From Cerioporus squamosus (taxonomy: Eukaryota > Basidiomycota > Agaricomycetes > Polyporales > Polyporaceae): a DNA stretch of 64,000 bases. The stretch lies in contig JABYQS010000126.1 of NCBI GenBank assembly GCA_022592435.1, forward strand, positions 46,836 to 110,835, read 5' to 3'. A program made the translations under genes and the position numbers. This document shows, in pieces, positions 23,529 to 35,715 of the stretch (position 1 is the first letter of the stretch; every line of letters begins with the position of its first letter). The notes under the pieces are model-generated. The model ran no database searches. It was not told the DNA's origin and saw nothing but the letters and a program-made list of their open reading frames with translations.

Positions 23529-24934
23529 TTAATTGGTCGCATCCGCGTTGGGCAGGATGACCTTCCTTCCTGTTACTTCATTCGCCTTCAACGCGTCGAG
23601 GACTTTGTTTATGTTCTCGAGGGAATCCGTAGACACCACGGGTTTGACGACCCTCTGGAATGAGGAGTCTGATTAGCATCGAAACTATCTCACATCGAGC
23701 GAGCAACGCACCCGGGCGAGGAGATCCAGAGATGCCTTCAGGTCGTGTATGGTGCCGTATACTGCGGTCTTCACTAGTATTCGTCTCGGGCGTTCAGCGC
23801 AAAACCTGAGACATGTATGGCGATACTCACCATTGATATGCCACGTTATGTATTCGATAGGCGTAATGGTGAGTTGGTCTCCCGATATGCCAACCTGGAA
23901 GGCATCACAATATCAGCGTCCAGCATCTCCGCCTCCCCGATTGTCACGGACCAGAACAACCACTCCTCCAGGGCTACTGAGGTCCCCTCCGACTCTCTTG
24001 ACAGCATTGGACGTCAGATTGAATGCTGTCAGATGGCCTCTGAGCACGAGTAGACAGTACAGTGAGTTGTTCAAGTACTCACACTGTGCATCAACTACGA
24101 AATCAATGGCGACGTCGACAGTGAACGGGTTCTCCGCGGTGTCCGCTGTGGCTGCTGTGAGTTCGGCATGATCGAAGACTTGCTCTGCGCCCAGGGACAA
24201 GGCCAACTCGCGGGCCTCAGGCTTGAAGTCGCACGCGTACACCGTCGCGCCGTAACTCTTCGCAAGCTGGACAGCCTGATGTCCGAGACCTCCCACGCCG
24301 TAGATGAGAACACGCTTCGTGGTCCCAGGGCGGAGCTGATGAAACATGTGGTAAGTTTCCGAGGCTTTGTGACTGTGGTACATGGCAGGGGTCCTTACCT
24401 CGGCCACGTTGTGAATCGCATTATAGACCGTGATGAGCGAGTCGGAAGCCAGAGCCGCAATCTCCGGGGCAAGGCCGTGGGGGACGGGGACGAGCTCGCT
24501 AGCGGCGGCGACTAAGTACTCTGCGTAGCCACCGTTCTCTCCCAAGCCGATGCTGTCCGAGAAGGGAGGGAATCCCAAGGTAGCCTTGGCGCACGGGACA
24601 GAAGCCCATACTGCGTAGAGCTGACCCCTGACGATACCGGTCACCTCGGAACCCCATCTGTGAGATGATGTCAGCACACGGAGGAAGAGTATCAACATGG
24701 CCCTTACTCTACGGCATATCCGACGTTCTCATGTCCCATGACATAGGTGCGGGGGTCCAGAACGTCGTCGGACAGGAAGTAGACGTCGGAGTGGCATACG
24801 CCAGCAGCAGCAACCTTGAGTAAGACCTGCTTCGACGTAGGAGTGGGGATCGGTGTATCCTTGAGAACAGCTTTGTTGTTTCCTGGAGTGTAGAACGCAG
24901 CGCGCATGGTAGTGGTGGTAGCGTTGGTAGCCAT
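23529..24934 (-). CDS. medium-chain alcohol dehydrogenase (zinc-type, MDR superfamily)
   Basis: Several exons (first 24708-24934, second 24399-24657) join cleanly into a complete medium-chain dehydrogenase that should oxidise alcohols or reduce aldehydes with NAD(P)H in the cytosol. Visible marks are the catalytic-zinc Cys in AAGVCHSDVYFL, the GHE box (VMGHENVGY), the substrate-lobe text GLGENGGYAEYLV, and the Rossmann motif GVGGLGHQAVQLAK with acidic CDF at the end of the next strand. The C-terminus ends ALKANEVTGRKVIL. The usual four-Cys structural-zinc loop is absent; only one Cys occurs in the corresponding stretch. All introns are GT-AG and the frame is intact. The cofactor and substrate cannot be read from sequence. 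Confidence 0.85.
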
Positions 24935-25010
24935 TGCAGTGGTATATAGACGAAGTGACTGGTGCTCCTGAGGATCTGTTTGTAATGAGTAAGACGTAGA
25001 GAAGAGGAGG

Positions 25011-25020
25011 TATATATATG
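25011..25020 (-). promoter_or_regulatory. TATA box of the alcohol dehydrogenase gene
   Basis: The string TATATATATG on the plus strand (CATATATATA on the gene strand) lies about 80 bases before the ATG at 24934, a typical distance for a TATA element plus short 5' UTR. A second TATATA lies about 10 bases upstream of the start. Confidence 0.5.
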
Positions 25021-25716
25021 TTCCGTGCTTGGCCTGCTAGGGGCCCCGTCGTTTGGCGAACACCATAGCCCCTCCTATGTCACTCCGTTAACCCTGCGTG
25101 GAAGCCCGGAATACTGTCAGACCGTTCGCGCTCAAGGAACAGCTTGGCTCACCTGACATGGCGTTGAAACGCGAGAACTACCGGATCCTTGCAGCCCGAG
25201 GACTGTGCACAAGTCGAGCGGCAAGTTATGGGCGCACATATTCGCGCAGAAACTACAAGCGCGGCCAAATAACCACGCACTCGAGGGCCTGATCGGTCAT
25301 CTTCAAGACCGACACCAAATGTATTGCCACATTTTTTTCGAATGGGCCGCTAGAATCGCGCCCAAATTGGCCAGCAATGACCGCCGTAGTTGCCACATGG
25401 CGCTGCTCTGCGACGCTGTCGCAGCTACAGGAGCTCAGTCGGCGACCTCGGAAGTGCTGCTCAGAGCCACCGAAGAAGGCACACGCGATGCGCGTGATCC
25501 AGATGGTCATGAATCGCTACTGGACGGTAAACAATCATGAATATCGTAAACGGTCACGGCAAGCAACGATGCATTCGGGGTCGTTGAAGACCCGCCTTCA
25601 GTCGCGCCAGGGTTACACACTAGTGGGAGCGGACGGCTCATAGCGTGTTGAACGACGCCACCCTGTTGAAACCTCTGAGGTCAGGTTGAGCTGTGCCCAT
25701 AGACATCCTCGAGGCG
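25021..25716. other. intergenic
   Basis: Between the alcohol dehydrogenase promoter and the 3' end of the first deaminase gene. The open frames lack family resemblance and splice logic. Nothing else was seen. Confidence 0.45.
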
Positions 25717-28030
25717 TCATGCCTCCAAACGGTCGTAGAGCTTCGCTATGATCCACTCGATCAACCTGGACCATCGCTGGTCATGGAGAGCCAACGCGCG
25801 AGCCTTGTCCTCCGGATCCAGGCACGAGTACTGGGAACGAATCAGGACTATACTGAATCACGCTTCAATCCGCGTACCTTGAGGCTGTCTCTACCCATCT
25901 CTCTGAGAGTGATCAGGCCTGTGACTTCGCTCGCCACCAAGACCTTCGCAAGGTGGTCAGTCCTGCACAGCTGAATCACCTTCGACGGGTACTAAGTAGC
26001 GTTAGCGCACCTGGAAGAAGTCGAAGGATAGACCCAAGTTCCCGAACATCGCGGGATCGTCAGAGCTCAACGCAACGTGTACACCTTGGTTCATTAAGGC
26101 CGGTAAGGGATGCATCGGCATCGAGCCAGTGTAGCGCTGAATACCATTGCCATAAGCAGCGCCCCGCCGACAGAAGGAAGATGCCAGCACACACCAGGAT
26201 CTCGTTGCTGTCGCATAGGTGCGTCTGATGAGCGAGGAAGACGAGACGTGCTTGCTACCTGTGCGACTCACGAGATTGGACAGACTTCAACTGCGATGTC
26301 CCGCTCCCTGCATATCTCCATGATCCTCGGGTGCTTGACAAGAGAGAACCTATGTAGTTCATCCATCCATGTATCGACCGTCAGTGCGAAGGAACGAGTC
26401 TGAGTGCTTACCCATGCCCGATACGCTTCGTCCCGAGGAGGATCGCATCATACAGGTTCATATCCGCCGGCGTACCATCGCCAAGGGTCTCCCCAGCGTG
26501 GAAGATGAACGGGATGTCCACGCCGACTTCCTTCTGACGCTGAACGAAGCGCCTCAAGGGGTCGATGTAGTAGATCAAGGGCTTCAGAGGGTCCTCGTGC
26601 CCAACCAAGTCGAATCCTATGCGGAGCATGGAATCAGCAATCACATGGATATACAACCACGTCGGTTACTGTCGTACCGCAAATCAAGTGAGGGAATTCC
26701 TGCTTCAAGGCGAGGCAGTCCTCAAGGTACCACTCGAGCTCCTCGCAAGTCACAACTCGCAAGGTGCTGTAAATCACCTGGACGCGACCGAGGTTATTAT
26801 GATTTGGCAAGCACCGTTGCAGCGCGTAACGAGACGTGCAAGCTCACCTTCGAGCCAAGGAACTCATCTGCTCTGCCTTGTCTGGCGAACTCCTCCTTGA
26901 CCTCCTTGATGACGCGGTCATATACAATCAACCACTCTCGATGTGGGACGTTCTCCTGTCCATCGGGACCAATCATGTATCTGCACACGGGTACTTGAGA
27001 GAGCGTGGGTCGTGCAAGTCACAGGACACTCACTTGTACCAGAGCGGCATGCGTGCCTCGATGTAGGATATACCGTCCTCGACGGAGGAGCGGAAGAATT
27101 CGCGGAGATAGTCCTCGTATACCGGGAAGTACCTCGTCATCCCCTACCAAAACGGATGCGATGAGACATCACGAATACTCGCAGACGGCCCGTGCTGCAC
27201 TTACTCGCGCCACACTGAATGTCGTGGCAAACTTTTGCCAGATCTGCACGCCATCTTCAGCGACTTGCGGACACCTAGATGAGTACGTAGGCACCTGACC
27301 TTGTCCACGGTGCTGTGGGTCACGTATGCCTCAGACGGGTTGATAGTCAACGCAGCGACGACCCAGTCATCGAAGGCGTCGGGTCCTCCAAGGCCGAATG
27401 TCTCCCTCGCGTTGCTCAGCGGCACCCATGTTCCAGGAACGTAGCCGTCGTCGGTTAGGCTCTGCACTGAGGAAGTCCATTCGCTTTCAGGAAGTGGGCA
27501 GAACTCCGGTAATGTCGCCTTCAAGGTCGCTGCTGTGAGTTTCCCGGCTACCCGGACATGTATGGCGGGATACTTGAGGGCTATGCGCAGAAGCACCCGT
27601 GCGTCGACCATAGCATCGAGGTGCGCATGAAGCAGAGCTCCCTTGGGCATCTAGTAGCAATCCACATGAGCAGCTGTGCTCGCCAAAGTATGAGCAGGTT
27701 TAACATTCACCTTGCTGACAATCTCGAACAGCTTCGTCTTCAAGATCGTATCCCGAGCTAACGTTCCATCAGCCACAAATTCAGACACTTCCGTGTGCAT
27801 ATCAACGCACCCGTCAAGAACCCCATACCGGGAAAGACATGCATAGAGCCGGGAATCGGTGGCGCGTTGGGGCCCCAGACCGAGTCGTTCTCCTCCGTTC
27901 GGATGCGCCTTACGATCTCGTCAGCTCTCTTTTCCACGTCCGTGGCCCGAGCGAACGCAAGCGCGTCCACTCTACGACCACGGTCTTCGGCAATGAGACG
28001 CTCGCGCTCCCTGATATACTCGTCGTCCAT
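25717..28030 (-). CDS. adenosine deaminase-related (ADGF/CECR1-type) protein, copy 1
   Basis: A multi-exon gene for a metal-dependent deaminase with a TIM-barrel fold, expected to convert adenosine to inosine. After a helical N-terminal extension (MDDEYIRERERL, then PGMGFLT) comes the first metal motif HAHLDA. It is followed by FDLVGHED, FHAGETLGDG, the IGHG histidine and the SSDDPA aspartates, so all active-site groups are present. The C-terminus is a helical LIEWIIAKLYDRLEA. Length and the N-terminal extension fit the ADGF branch rather than classic ADA. No signal peptide is visible, unlike the secreted animal ADGFs. The next gene upstream is a close paralogue with the same strand and order, indicating tandem duplication. 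The frame is intact through all introns checked. Confidence 0.87.
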
Positions 28031-28416
28031 GCCAGACGCCTTTGACGATGATGTGAGAGACGATGCGACCAGGTCGCAGCAGATCGGTGCGGCTCATATA
28101 CCTTTGAGTGCGTCGGGAACGAAGCCTGAGTCATATCTGATGGTGTGGTCAGATTCCTGCCACCTGATACCCAAGCACTTGATAATGGGATGCCCGAGGC
28201 GGCCGTTCCACACACACGATGTCTACTCAGACGCTCGGCAGTCTGATATCGTGCTTGCTTCCATGAATGGGGCAAGTAACTGTACATGTCTGGAGCAGAC
28301 GGAATGTCAGAAACCAGATACCGAGACGCTGACAGGACTTACCTAGAGCCTGAAACTTCCGTCTGCCCAATATATACACATAGCTTACGCATTGATCCAA
28401 ATGAGAGCCATGGTAC
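28031..28416. other. intergenic between tandem deaminase genes
   Basis: This stretch lies between the 3' end of copy 2 and the start of copy 1 and must hold the promoter of copy 1. No TATA box is obvious and no gene is seen. Confidence 0.5.
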
Positions 28417-30581
28417 CTAGTTCCTGAGCCTTCCGACTGCTTCAAGGTTCCCGCCGTATTGTTCCAGTATATGCTTCACAAACTGAGCCCAACGCTTCTC
28501 AAGTAGCGCGAGTGCACGCTCTTTCTCTTGGTCATCCAAGCTCGAAAACTAGGAGGCACACGTCAGACCACGCGACGATGCGGATGAGGAGCCACGCTTA
28601 CCCGGATGCTGTCCCAGGCCAACTCGCGCAAGGTATACAAGCCGTTCACCTCGCTTGCGACGAACACCTAAATGTCTGCATCAGCAACATCACAAGAGTG
28701 CATGCAAAGGAAGATTGTTACCTGGAAGAAGTCGAACGTGAGACCCATGTTGCCAAATGCTGCTGGGTCGTCAGAGCATAGTGCGACATGCACGCCGTGG
28801 TTCATGATCGCAGGCAGCGGGTGCATGGGCATCGAACCAGTAAGACGCTGATGAACCAATTGAGTATGGCTCCCATTCCTCAATTCTGGAGAATCACATA
28901 CCAAGATTTCGTTGCTGTAGTGCGATATGGTGAGCCAGGTATCGTGAGTGAAAAGAATAGGACGTACGAAATGGGACACATCTCAATGCAGATGCCTTTC
29001 TCTCGACAAATCTCCATGAGATGTGGGTGCTTGTAGATCGAGAAACTGGAAGTCGAGTCTCATCATCGAGAAAGTATGCGCATATACTCAAGGGAGATAC
29101 CAACCCGTGTCCGATCCGCTTCGGCCCTAACAAAATGGCATCATACAGGTTCACGTCGGCAGCCGTGCCATCGCCCAACGTCTCGCCGGCATGGAAGATA
29201 AACGGTATATCCACACCCAGCTCCTTCTGCCTCTCTTTAAACCTGAGGAACACGTCTGCGTACTTGATGAGCGGTTCGAGCGAGTCTTCGTGGCCAACGA
29301 TGTCAAAGCCTGCGATAAGGTGCGGGAACTCCTGCTTCAGTGCAAGGCAGTCCTCAGTGTACCACTCGAGCTCTTCCGGGGTGCCGATGCGTAACGTCGA
29401 GTAAATGATCTTTGACCCGACAAACTCGTCTGCGCGCCCCTGCGCCTTTAAGGAAGCCTTGACTTCGTTGAGAATGCGTTCGTACATCTGGATCCATACA
29501 CGGTGCGAGACGTTCTCTTCACCGTCTGCACCTATCATGTGCCTAGACCGTCTAGTGAGCCTGATGTGCGTTCGCGGAGGCGGAGATGTGGTGCTTACTT
29601 GAACCAGAAGAGGATGCGAGGTTCGACATACGAGATCCCATCCTCTATCGAAGACAGTAGGAACTCGCGAACGTACTCGGTCCACACAGGAACGAAGCGT
29701 ATGAGACCCTGCAGAGTTGGTCAACAGACATGGTCGCGCTCACGTTGACATATGAGCTCACGTCGGAAACGCCAAAGGTGCTCTCGAATTTCTCCCATAT
29801 CTGTGCATATGGCAGGTGAGAGACGGGTCTGCCGTTGTTGAGAAAAGCTCACCTTCGCTGTGCTGTTATGGGTCCCGTACGCTTCGGCGGGCTCTATCAT
29901 GAGGGCGCCGACGACCCAGTGATCGAAACCTTCCGGCCCGCCCAGTGCATCACTGAAGTTCTTCCGTGCGTTCTGTATAGGCACCCAGGTATTTGGCTCG
30001 TAAGAAGGATCGGTGATGCTCGGGTGCTGCGTCCACTGTGCTTCTGGCAGAGCGCGAAACTCTGGTAGGACTGTCTTGAAGTTACCAGCGGACAAGTTGC
30101 CAGGGGCGCGTACATGGATAGCGGGTTGCTTCATAGCAAGTCCAAGAAGTGTATCGGCTCGTACGGTAGCGTCCAGGTGCGCGTGCAGGAGTCCACCTTT
30201 CGGCATCTGGGACACGTCAACGCTTGGAACAAGAAGAAACCCTCGCAAAGAGACGGACCTTGCTCAAGATCGCGAAGAGTTTCGTGCTCATGATGGTTGC
30301 GCGAGCTGTGGCGAGTGGATGTACAGCGTATGTGTTCGGACATGTAGAGTTCACGCACCAGTCAAAAACTCCATGCCAGGAAACATCTGCTGGGACCCAT
30401 GATGGTGTCCCGTCTTGCGATTCGGGTCCCAAACAGATTCCGCCTCAGCAGCGCGGATCGCCCGGAGGACCTTGTCTGCCTGCGTCTCGTCCGTGGAAGG
30501 CTGCCTGTCGGCGGCTCGGTCATGTCGGAGAGCTCTGTCCTTGAGCATGAGTTCTTCGCGTTTACGGAGGTAGTCGTCCAT
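28417..30581 (-). CDS. adenosine deaminase-related (ADGF/CECR1-type) protein, copy 2
   Basis: The paralogue of the preceding deaminase, with the same domain order: helical N-terminus (MDDYLRKREELMLKDRAL), PGMEFLT, HAHLDA, FDIVGHED, FHAGETLGDG, IGHG and SDDPA. All metal and catalytic residues are present, so it should be an active deaminase of about 510 residues. It differs in a short His-rich insertion (TGHHHG) before the PGMEFLT motif. The C-terminal helix FVKHILEQYGGNLEAVGRL replaces that of copy 1. Introns occupy matching places in the two genes. The frame is intact. Its start lies 331 bases from the divergent csm1-like gene, so the two may share a promoter. Confidence 0.87.
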
Positions 30582-30912
30582 GTTGCTGGGGAGGTTTGAC
30601 CGGAGTGGGGAAATTGGGTGATGATGGTGGTTTATGTATAAGAGCAGGGTGCATGAGCATCATCGTGGCGGCTGCGCGGGCGGGCATGACTGTGGCGAGT
30701 CGCGCGACCATGCTGTACGCGTTCTCGCTGATATAATCCCAGACATATTGCAAGAAGTAAGAGAGCTGGTTAGGGAACGCGAAGACAAGACAGAGTATGT
30801 ACGAGTACTGCAGTGAGTACAGGGATCGAGCAGGCTCTCGGAGGACGCCGCGTAGACGCCGCTGCGTTCACGCGTCGCTTCGGACGCGCGCGCTCTAACC
30901 GCGACCGCCACC
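30582..30912. promoter_or_regulatory. divergent promoter region
   Basis: This 331-base stretch separates the minus-strand deaminase ATG from the plus-strand csm1-like ATG. No TATA box is obvious, and no coding frame is convincing. Confidence 0.4.
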
Positions 30913-32783
30913 ATGTCCGACGTCTCAGACGATGACTTCGGTACGTTCCTCACCGTCCAGATGCTAGAACCGAGGACGTCTGAATATGAATGAAGGTGCG
31001 CGACTTTCCCAGCGAACAACTACGGCCCAACCACCCCCGCCCCGCCACCGAAGAAGCCCCGCCAACGCTCGAACAGCGTGAGACCCGTCGCAGGCCCATC
31101 CACCAAGCCCCCATCCAAACCAGCGGCGTCGAAGAAGCCAGTCAGCAAGGCCATAGAGCTCGAGGACGAGGATGAGGAGGTCGTGTTTGTTGAGTCGCCC
31201 AGCAGCAAGAAGCGCAAGACCAGCGAGGAGCCGGAGGAAGATGGAGGAGGCAAGGGCAAGGGCACAAGGAAGGCGCCCATACGCGCAAAGGCCAACGCGA
31301 ACGGCGTGACGAAGGCCGCGCCAGCGAAGGGCAAGGCGAGGGCGGATGTTCCTGCGAAACAGAACGGCGCGTCTGGCGACGCGATGGATGTGCACAAAGA
31401 CGAGGTGCTCGAGGTTGACGAGGATGAACCACCCGACCCGCCGGTTCAGCGCGTTGCACGAGGCAGCGCAAGGCCACCCAAAGCTAAGGGCGGATTGACT
31501 GCTGCCGCCGCTGCGCGGCAGGCGAAGGTGGAGGAGAGGTTGAATCGCGAGGTTGAGCATCTGCGCGTGCAGTTGGAGCAATCGCGAGAGGCTGCGGAGG
31601 AGGTACGTCGCGTCATCCAAACTCGCCTCAACCTATCCCAGTATCTCTTATGGTCCTCACTCTCTTAACTACTGCAGGTTGCTGCACAAAGAGACAAGTT
31701 GGCGTCACAGCTCGAAGACTTATTCCGTGTCCGTCAGACAGAAGCTGAGCAAGCTCTGGCGGACTACAAGGCGCATTATGATGAGAGCATGAAGCGTGAG
31801 TTGTCTTCTGGTCTCGGGTAGCGTGATGGACTGACGTCGGCACAGGGAAGGAGAGTCTTATCCAAGAGCTAACCTCGCGTCTCACGACTCTGCAATCGCC
31901 GTCGAAAGCTTCCAAGTCAGACCAGTCCTATACCCTTCACTTCTTGACGCGTGAAGCGGCAGAAGAAGAGAAGCGTGCGCTGAAGGAGGAGAACGCCAAG
32001 TTACTAGAGACCGTCAAGCAGCGCGACGAATGGGTAGCGAGCAAGGACAAGCAGATGGACGGTCTTCGTGAAGAAGGTGGGTACATCCCACTCCTTTCCC
32101 GCGCATCGTCTAATCGCGAGCCGGCTGCAGTGAAAACATTGCGCATGGAGTTGAACGCTGAGATTGAACGGTCGAAGAACCTGCTCGCGCGTGCACAACA
32201 CGCACCTGGGCCTGCGATGAGTGGCCCATCACGACGGACAGAGCAAGAGGTCAAGAACGCGCCAGTGATCCGTATATACGAGGACATGACCAATGTGCTC
32301 ATCACGTCCGTGAAGATGGAGCGGTCGCCCGAGTTTCCAGAGGTCGAGGAAGAGTCTGCCTCCTGCATCTACACCTACATCAACGACGACACCAAGTTTT
32401 GTGAGTACATCTCAAACTTGCGATCGCACGCGTCGATCACGCCAGGCTGACCCTCTCTCCTCTCCCTTCTTCTCTCGGCCTGCCCGATAGCACTGAACTT
32501 CACTCTGCGCAACATCTACGACAAGCCCGACGGCCACCCTCCAGGACAACCTTTGACGCGAGAGCAGCTCGTGCAGAAGGTGCGATACCAGCCGCGAGAC
32601 CTCGACAAGGAGCATCCGGACATCGTCGGACGCCTCGGCTTCTTCAAGGACGCCTTCATGTTCTCCCGCGACCAGATGGTCGTCTTCCTCAAGACGCTCA
32701 CCGAGACTGTCACGGGGGTCTTCGAGGTCGACGAGAATGGCGAGCCTCCCGGTACTGAAGCCGAGATCGTCGTTGTTGAGTAA
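30913..32783 (+). CDS. csm1: monopolin/kinetochore subunit Csm1/Pcs1
   Basis: Six exons: 30913-30940, 31013-31602, 31678-31795, 31846-32076, 32131-32400 and 32491-32783. The protein starts with an acidic MSDVSDDDF, then a basic, disordered, nuclear-type region (SSKKRKTSEE). A long coiled-coil follows (RLNREVEHLRVQLEQSRE to the KTLRMELNAEIERSKNLL segment). It ends in a globular domain with ICIYTYIN-like and LNFTLRNIYDK strands that match the Csm1/Pcs1 C-terminal fold. Csm1/Pcs1 proteins form dimers that cross-link microtubule attachment sites at kinetochores and act at rDNA. Length and layout are normal and every intron is GT-AG. The gene is divergent from the second deaminase gene. Confidence 0.85.
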
Positions 32784-32974
32784 ATGCTCGCGAAGTCTTA
32801 GATCTCGCTGGGCACTGAGAGTCACCCGCTCGTTTGCTTTCAGGATGGTCCACGATAGTCGTGGTTGACAAGCCTAATGTCTCATATAGGGTTTTGGAGA
32901 TACCTGTTGTAGCTTATACCTATTGCTCAAGCTGTTTTGTCTATGCCTGTTCGCTCTCCCGACATGTGCGATCT

Positions 32975-35563
32975 TCAGAGTCTCTTCGAGTCTGCACCAT
33001 CAGCCCCGGCCTTCTTCCATATATCGAGTGCCCGCTCATCCCGCGCATGCGTCGCTCTTTTGACCGCCAGCTTTACGAACCCGCCTTCGACGTCTGAACC
33101 ACCCAGGTTCGCACCCGTCTTCACCAGCAGATCGACAAGGTCCTCGTGGCCCTGCCTCGCTGCATAGTAGAGTGGCGTGTGCCCCAACGCGTCGCGCACG
33201 TGCACGAGCGCGCCCGCCTCGAGAAGAATGTTCGCCGCCCTCGTCGACCCGTTCAGCACGGCAGCATGTAACGGAGACCGACCCGACGCAGGATCCAAGC
33301 AGTTCGCCAGGCCACCTCCCACGGAGATGCCAGCGTCCGGGCCCCCCGACTCGGCGGCAAGGCAGTATGCCACCCCGTCCGAGTCGTCCCGCGCTGCAGC
33401 GAGGTGGATGAGGAACGGGAACAGCGCACTCTCCATCGACGACGCCTCCGCCGCCGTCCAGGTCCACGGGGCAGTGGCCTTGTCGGCCTCCACGTCCGCT
33501 CCCTCGACGACGATGCGCGGCGCGCGGGCGGACGACGCGGGGGAGGAGAGGCGGACGACTTGCGAGAGGAGGCCTTGGATGTTCTCGAGGCTCTGCCCGA
33601 TGGAGGTCGGCTGGCTGAGCACGGCAGGGATTTTGCTCTCGGGCAGGGTCAGCTCGCCGCGGAGGGGCGTCCCGATCAGCGAGCGGACCTGCGCGACGGA
33701 AAGCTCTGGCTTGGATAGAAGGTAGCTGAGCTTCGTCAGCGCGCACTGTGGCGCGATGGTCAGCGCAGCTCGATTGGCGGATAGCACATTAGCACCAGGA
33801 CGCGCATCATCGGTCGGATATATGACGAACGGTGGATAGAACGTACCTCGGGCGTCATGTCGCCTCCAGGGACGACGCCTGCTTGAAGGAGACTGCGCCC
33901 AGTCTCGTAAGCATCGATACAGAGCCCTTGGTGCATTGGGTGATTGCGACGATGACAACTCCATTATCGCATGCCTCCTTGAGAGCTTCGACAAGGTCCG
34001 CGCGTTGCGGAGCGTTCCAGCGCCAAACGTTTCCAATACAACGCCCTGTGTAGGAGGCATGAGGAATGCGCGAATGGTGGCTCCCGTGATGCCTGGAAAG
34101 AGGCGGAGAGTAGCTGCGTTGTGACACGCTCAGTCCTTTGCTCCCGGAAGAAAAATCATTCAGCAGCTAACCGACATGGGGACTCATGACTGGAAGCAGA
34201 TCAGCGACGTAGTGACAGAAGAGCAATCGAAGACTAACGCTTGTGAGAACGGAAACGCCGCAAGTTTGTCTGCCGTATGACATCTTGCCAGTTCACGACA
34301 ATATCGATACCAACTGCGCAGGTAGTCAGATTCAAGGAACCTCGCGACGTAGAGGAAGCAAACATCACCGTTGACCAGTGGAGGGAAGTTCGGGCTATTG
34401 AATGCGTTCAGATCATAAGATGACATTTTCGAGACCCTGTTGCCTCGGAACAGAGTATGATTGAAGTACAGAGAGCATTCTGTAGACGTGATCAGAAACT
34501 CGGCCGATTATGGTATGCTGGTGGCGATGTTTTACCTGGGATGATGTAGTGTCCTGCGATCACTAGTGCACCAAGGAGGTTGTCCACGGCGTCGTTGCGT
34601 AGCTGTGACAAGGGTATCTGAGCGCCTGTGACAATCTGGAGGATGCGGTCATGAATGCAGTTTCCAGAGCCCAAGGTGTGAGACCTACTACTGTCTTCCC
34701 GAGATCCTCTAACATGAAACTAAGGGCAGATGAAGTATAGGACATAGTGTCCGTGCCGTGCAAGATTACGAATCCATCAAAATTTGAGTAGTTCAGTTCT
34801 ATGTCCGTCGCGATCCGGATCCAATCTGCACTGAGGCAAAGCGAACAACTGATAAGTGGTTTAAGGAGGGACATCGATCGACTACTTACCTTGTATCTCG
34901 ATGTTACTACTGTCTAATAGGGGATGCCACTGCAGACCTCGTCAAAACAGCGTTACATCGGTCTCAGCGTGTTACGTACCTCTAGAACGGAATAGCGGAT
35001 GCGCTTGCTGTTGCCTCCCGGACCACTACTTCTCGGCGTTACCAGGGTAGGCAACTGCGCCTCGTATACATCTTCGAAAGCTTTCTGCATACCGGTTGGC
35101 GAGGTGGCACCTTTTCCGCAGTGGGCGCGAGATGTTCTAGCATGCCTATGGGGCGTGATGATCGGACTGGCAGGGTGAGGGACTGGTGGGCTGGGTAGTC
35201 GCGCGATCCGCCAGGACTCGGAGAGGGTTCGCGACTACCGAACATTGTCCCGGTCGGAGTTCCCTTCTCGCTGCGCGTCCACCTCCTGTAACCTTCCAGT
35301 GATGCGGAATGGGAGAATAGCGACTCTTCCAGGGGATCGTGGAAGCGATGCTGGCTATGGAGGGTTTCGGAGAGGAAGTATGGCTCTGGGACATACCCCT
35401 GTTGACTGAATATCATGTTGATTGTCCCGCCTGTGTTTATGATCAACACCTTCGACTCATCGGAAGACGATGACACGTCCATAGCTGGTGCCGTAGTGAA
35501 TCGGAAATGAGGCGAGATGGTGGTCGAGGCGAAGACCCGGACGGCGGAGGGCGACGCGCTCAA
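32975..35563 (-). CDS. asparaginase with C-terminal ankyrin repeats
   Basis: A type I-like asparaginase, predicted to hydrolyse asparagine to aspartate and ammonia in the cytosol. Near the N-terminus is TGGTI (about 35,425), whose Thr is the nucleophile. HGTDT (about 34,750) supplies the second catalytic Thr and Asp. NFPPLVNGD and ITQCTKGSV complete the fold. A linker leads to ankyrin repeats (GRSPLHAAVLNGS, GHTPLYYAARQGHEDLVD). This fusion is known in cytosolic asparaginases, including human ASPG. The frame breaks twice, near 34,016 (GAGN joins APQRADL only with one more A) and near 33,917 (GSVS joins DAYETG only with one more C on the coding strand). Either the gene is dead or the assembly dropped two bases. 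The alternative start is the ATG before DVSSSSDESKV. Confidence 0.83.
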
Positions 35564-35715
35564 TATCCTGTAACGCTCGCTTAGATTAGATAGTTACCGG
35601 AGTCATCTCGATCGTGCTTCAAGATCTAGCCGAGATTACAGAGTCCCCACTGCTCATAAAATGACTGACTGTGTGCGGCTTGACTCCGACATTCCCCCCT
35701 TCTCCCTCGTCCGCC
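35564..35715. promoter_or_regulatory. bidirectional promoter of asparaginase and tryptophan synthase
   Basis: Only about 150 bases separate the two divergent ATGs, so promoter elements must be shared or overlap. CT-rich runs precede the tryptophan synthase start. Confidence 0.45.
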
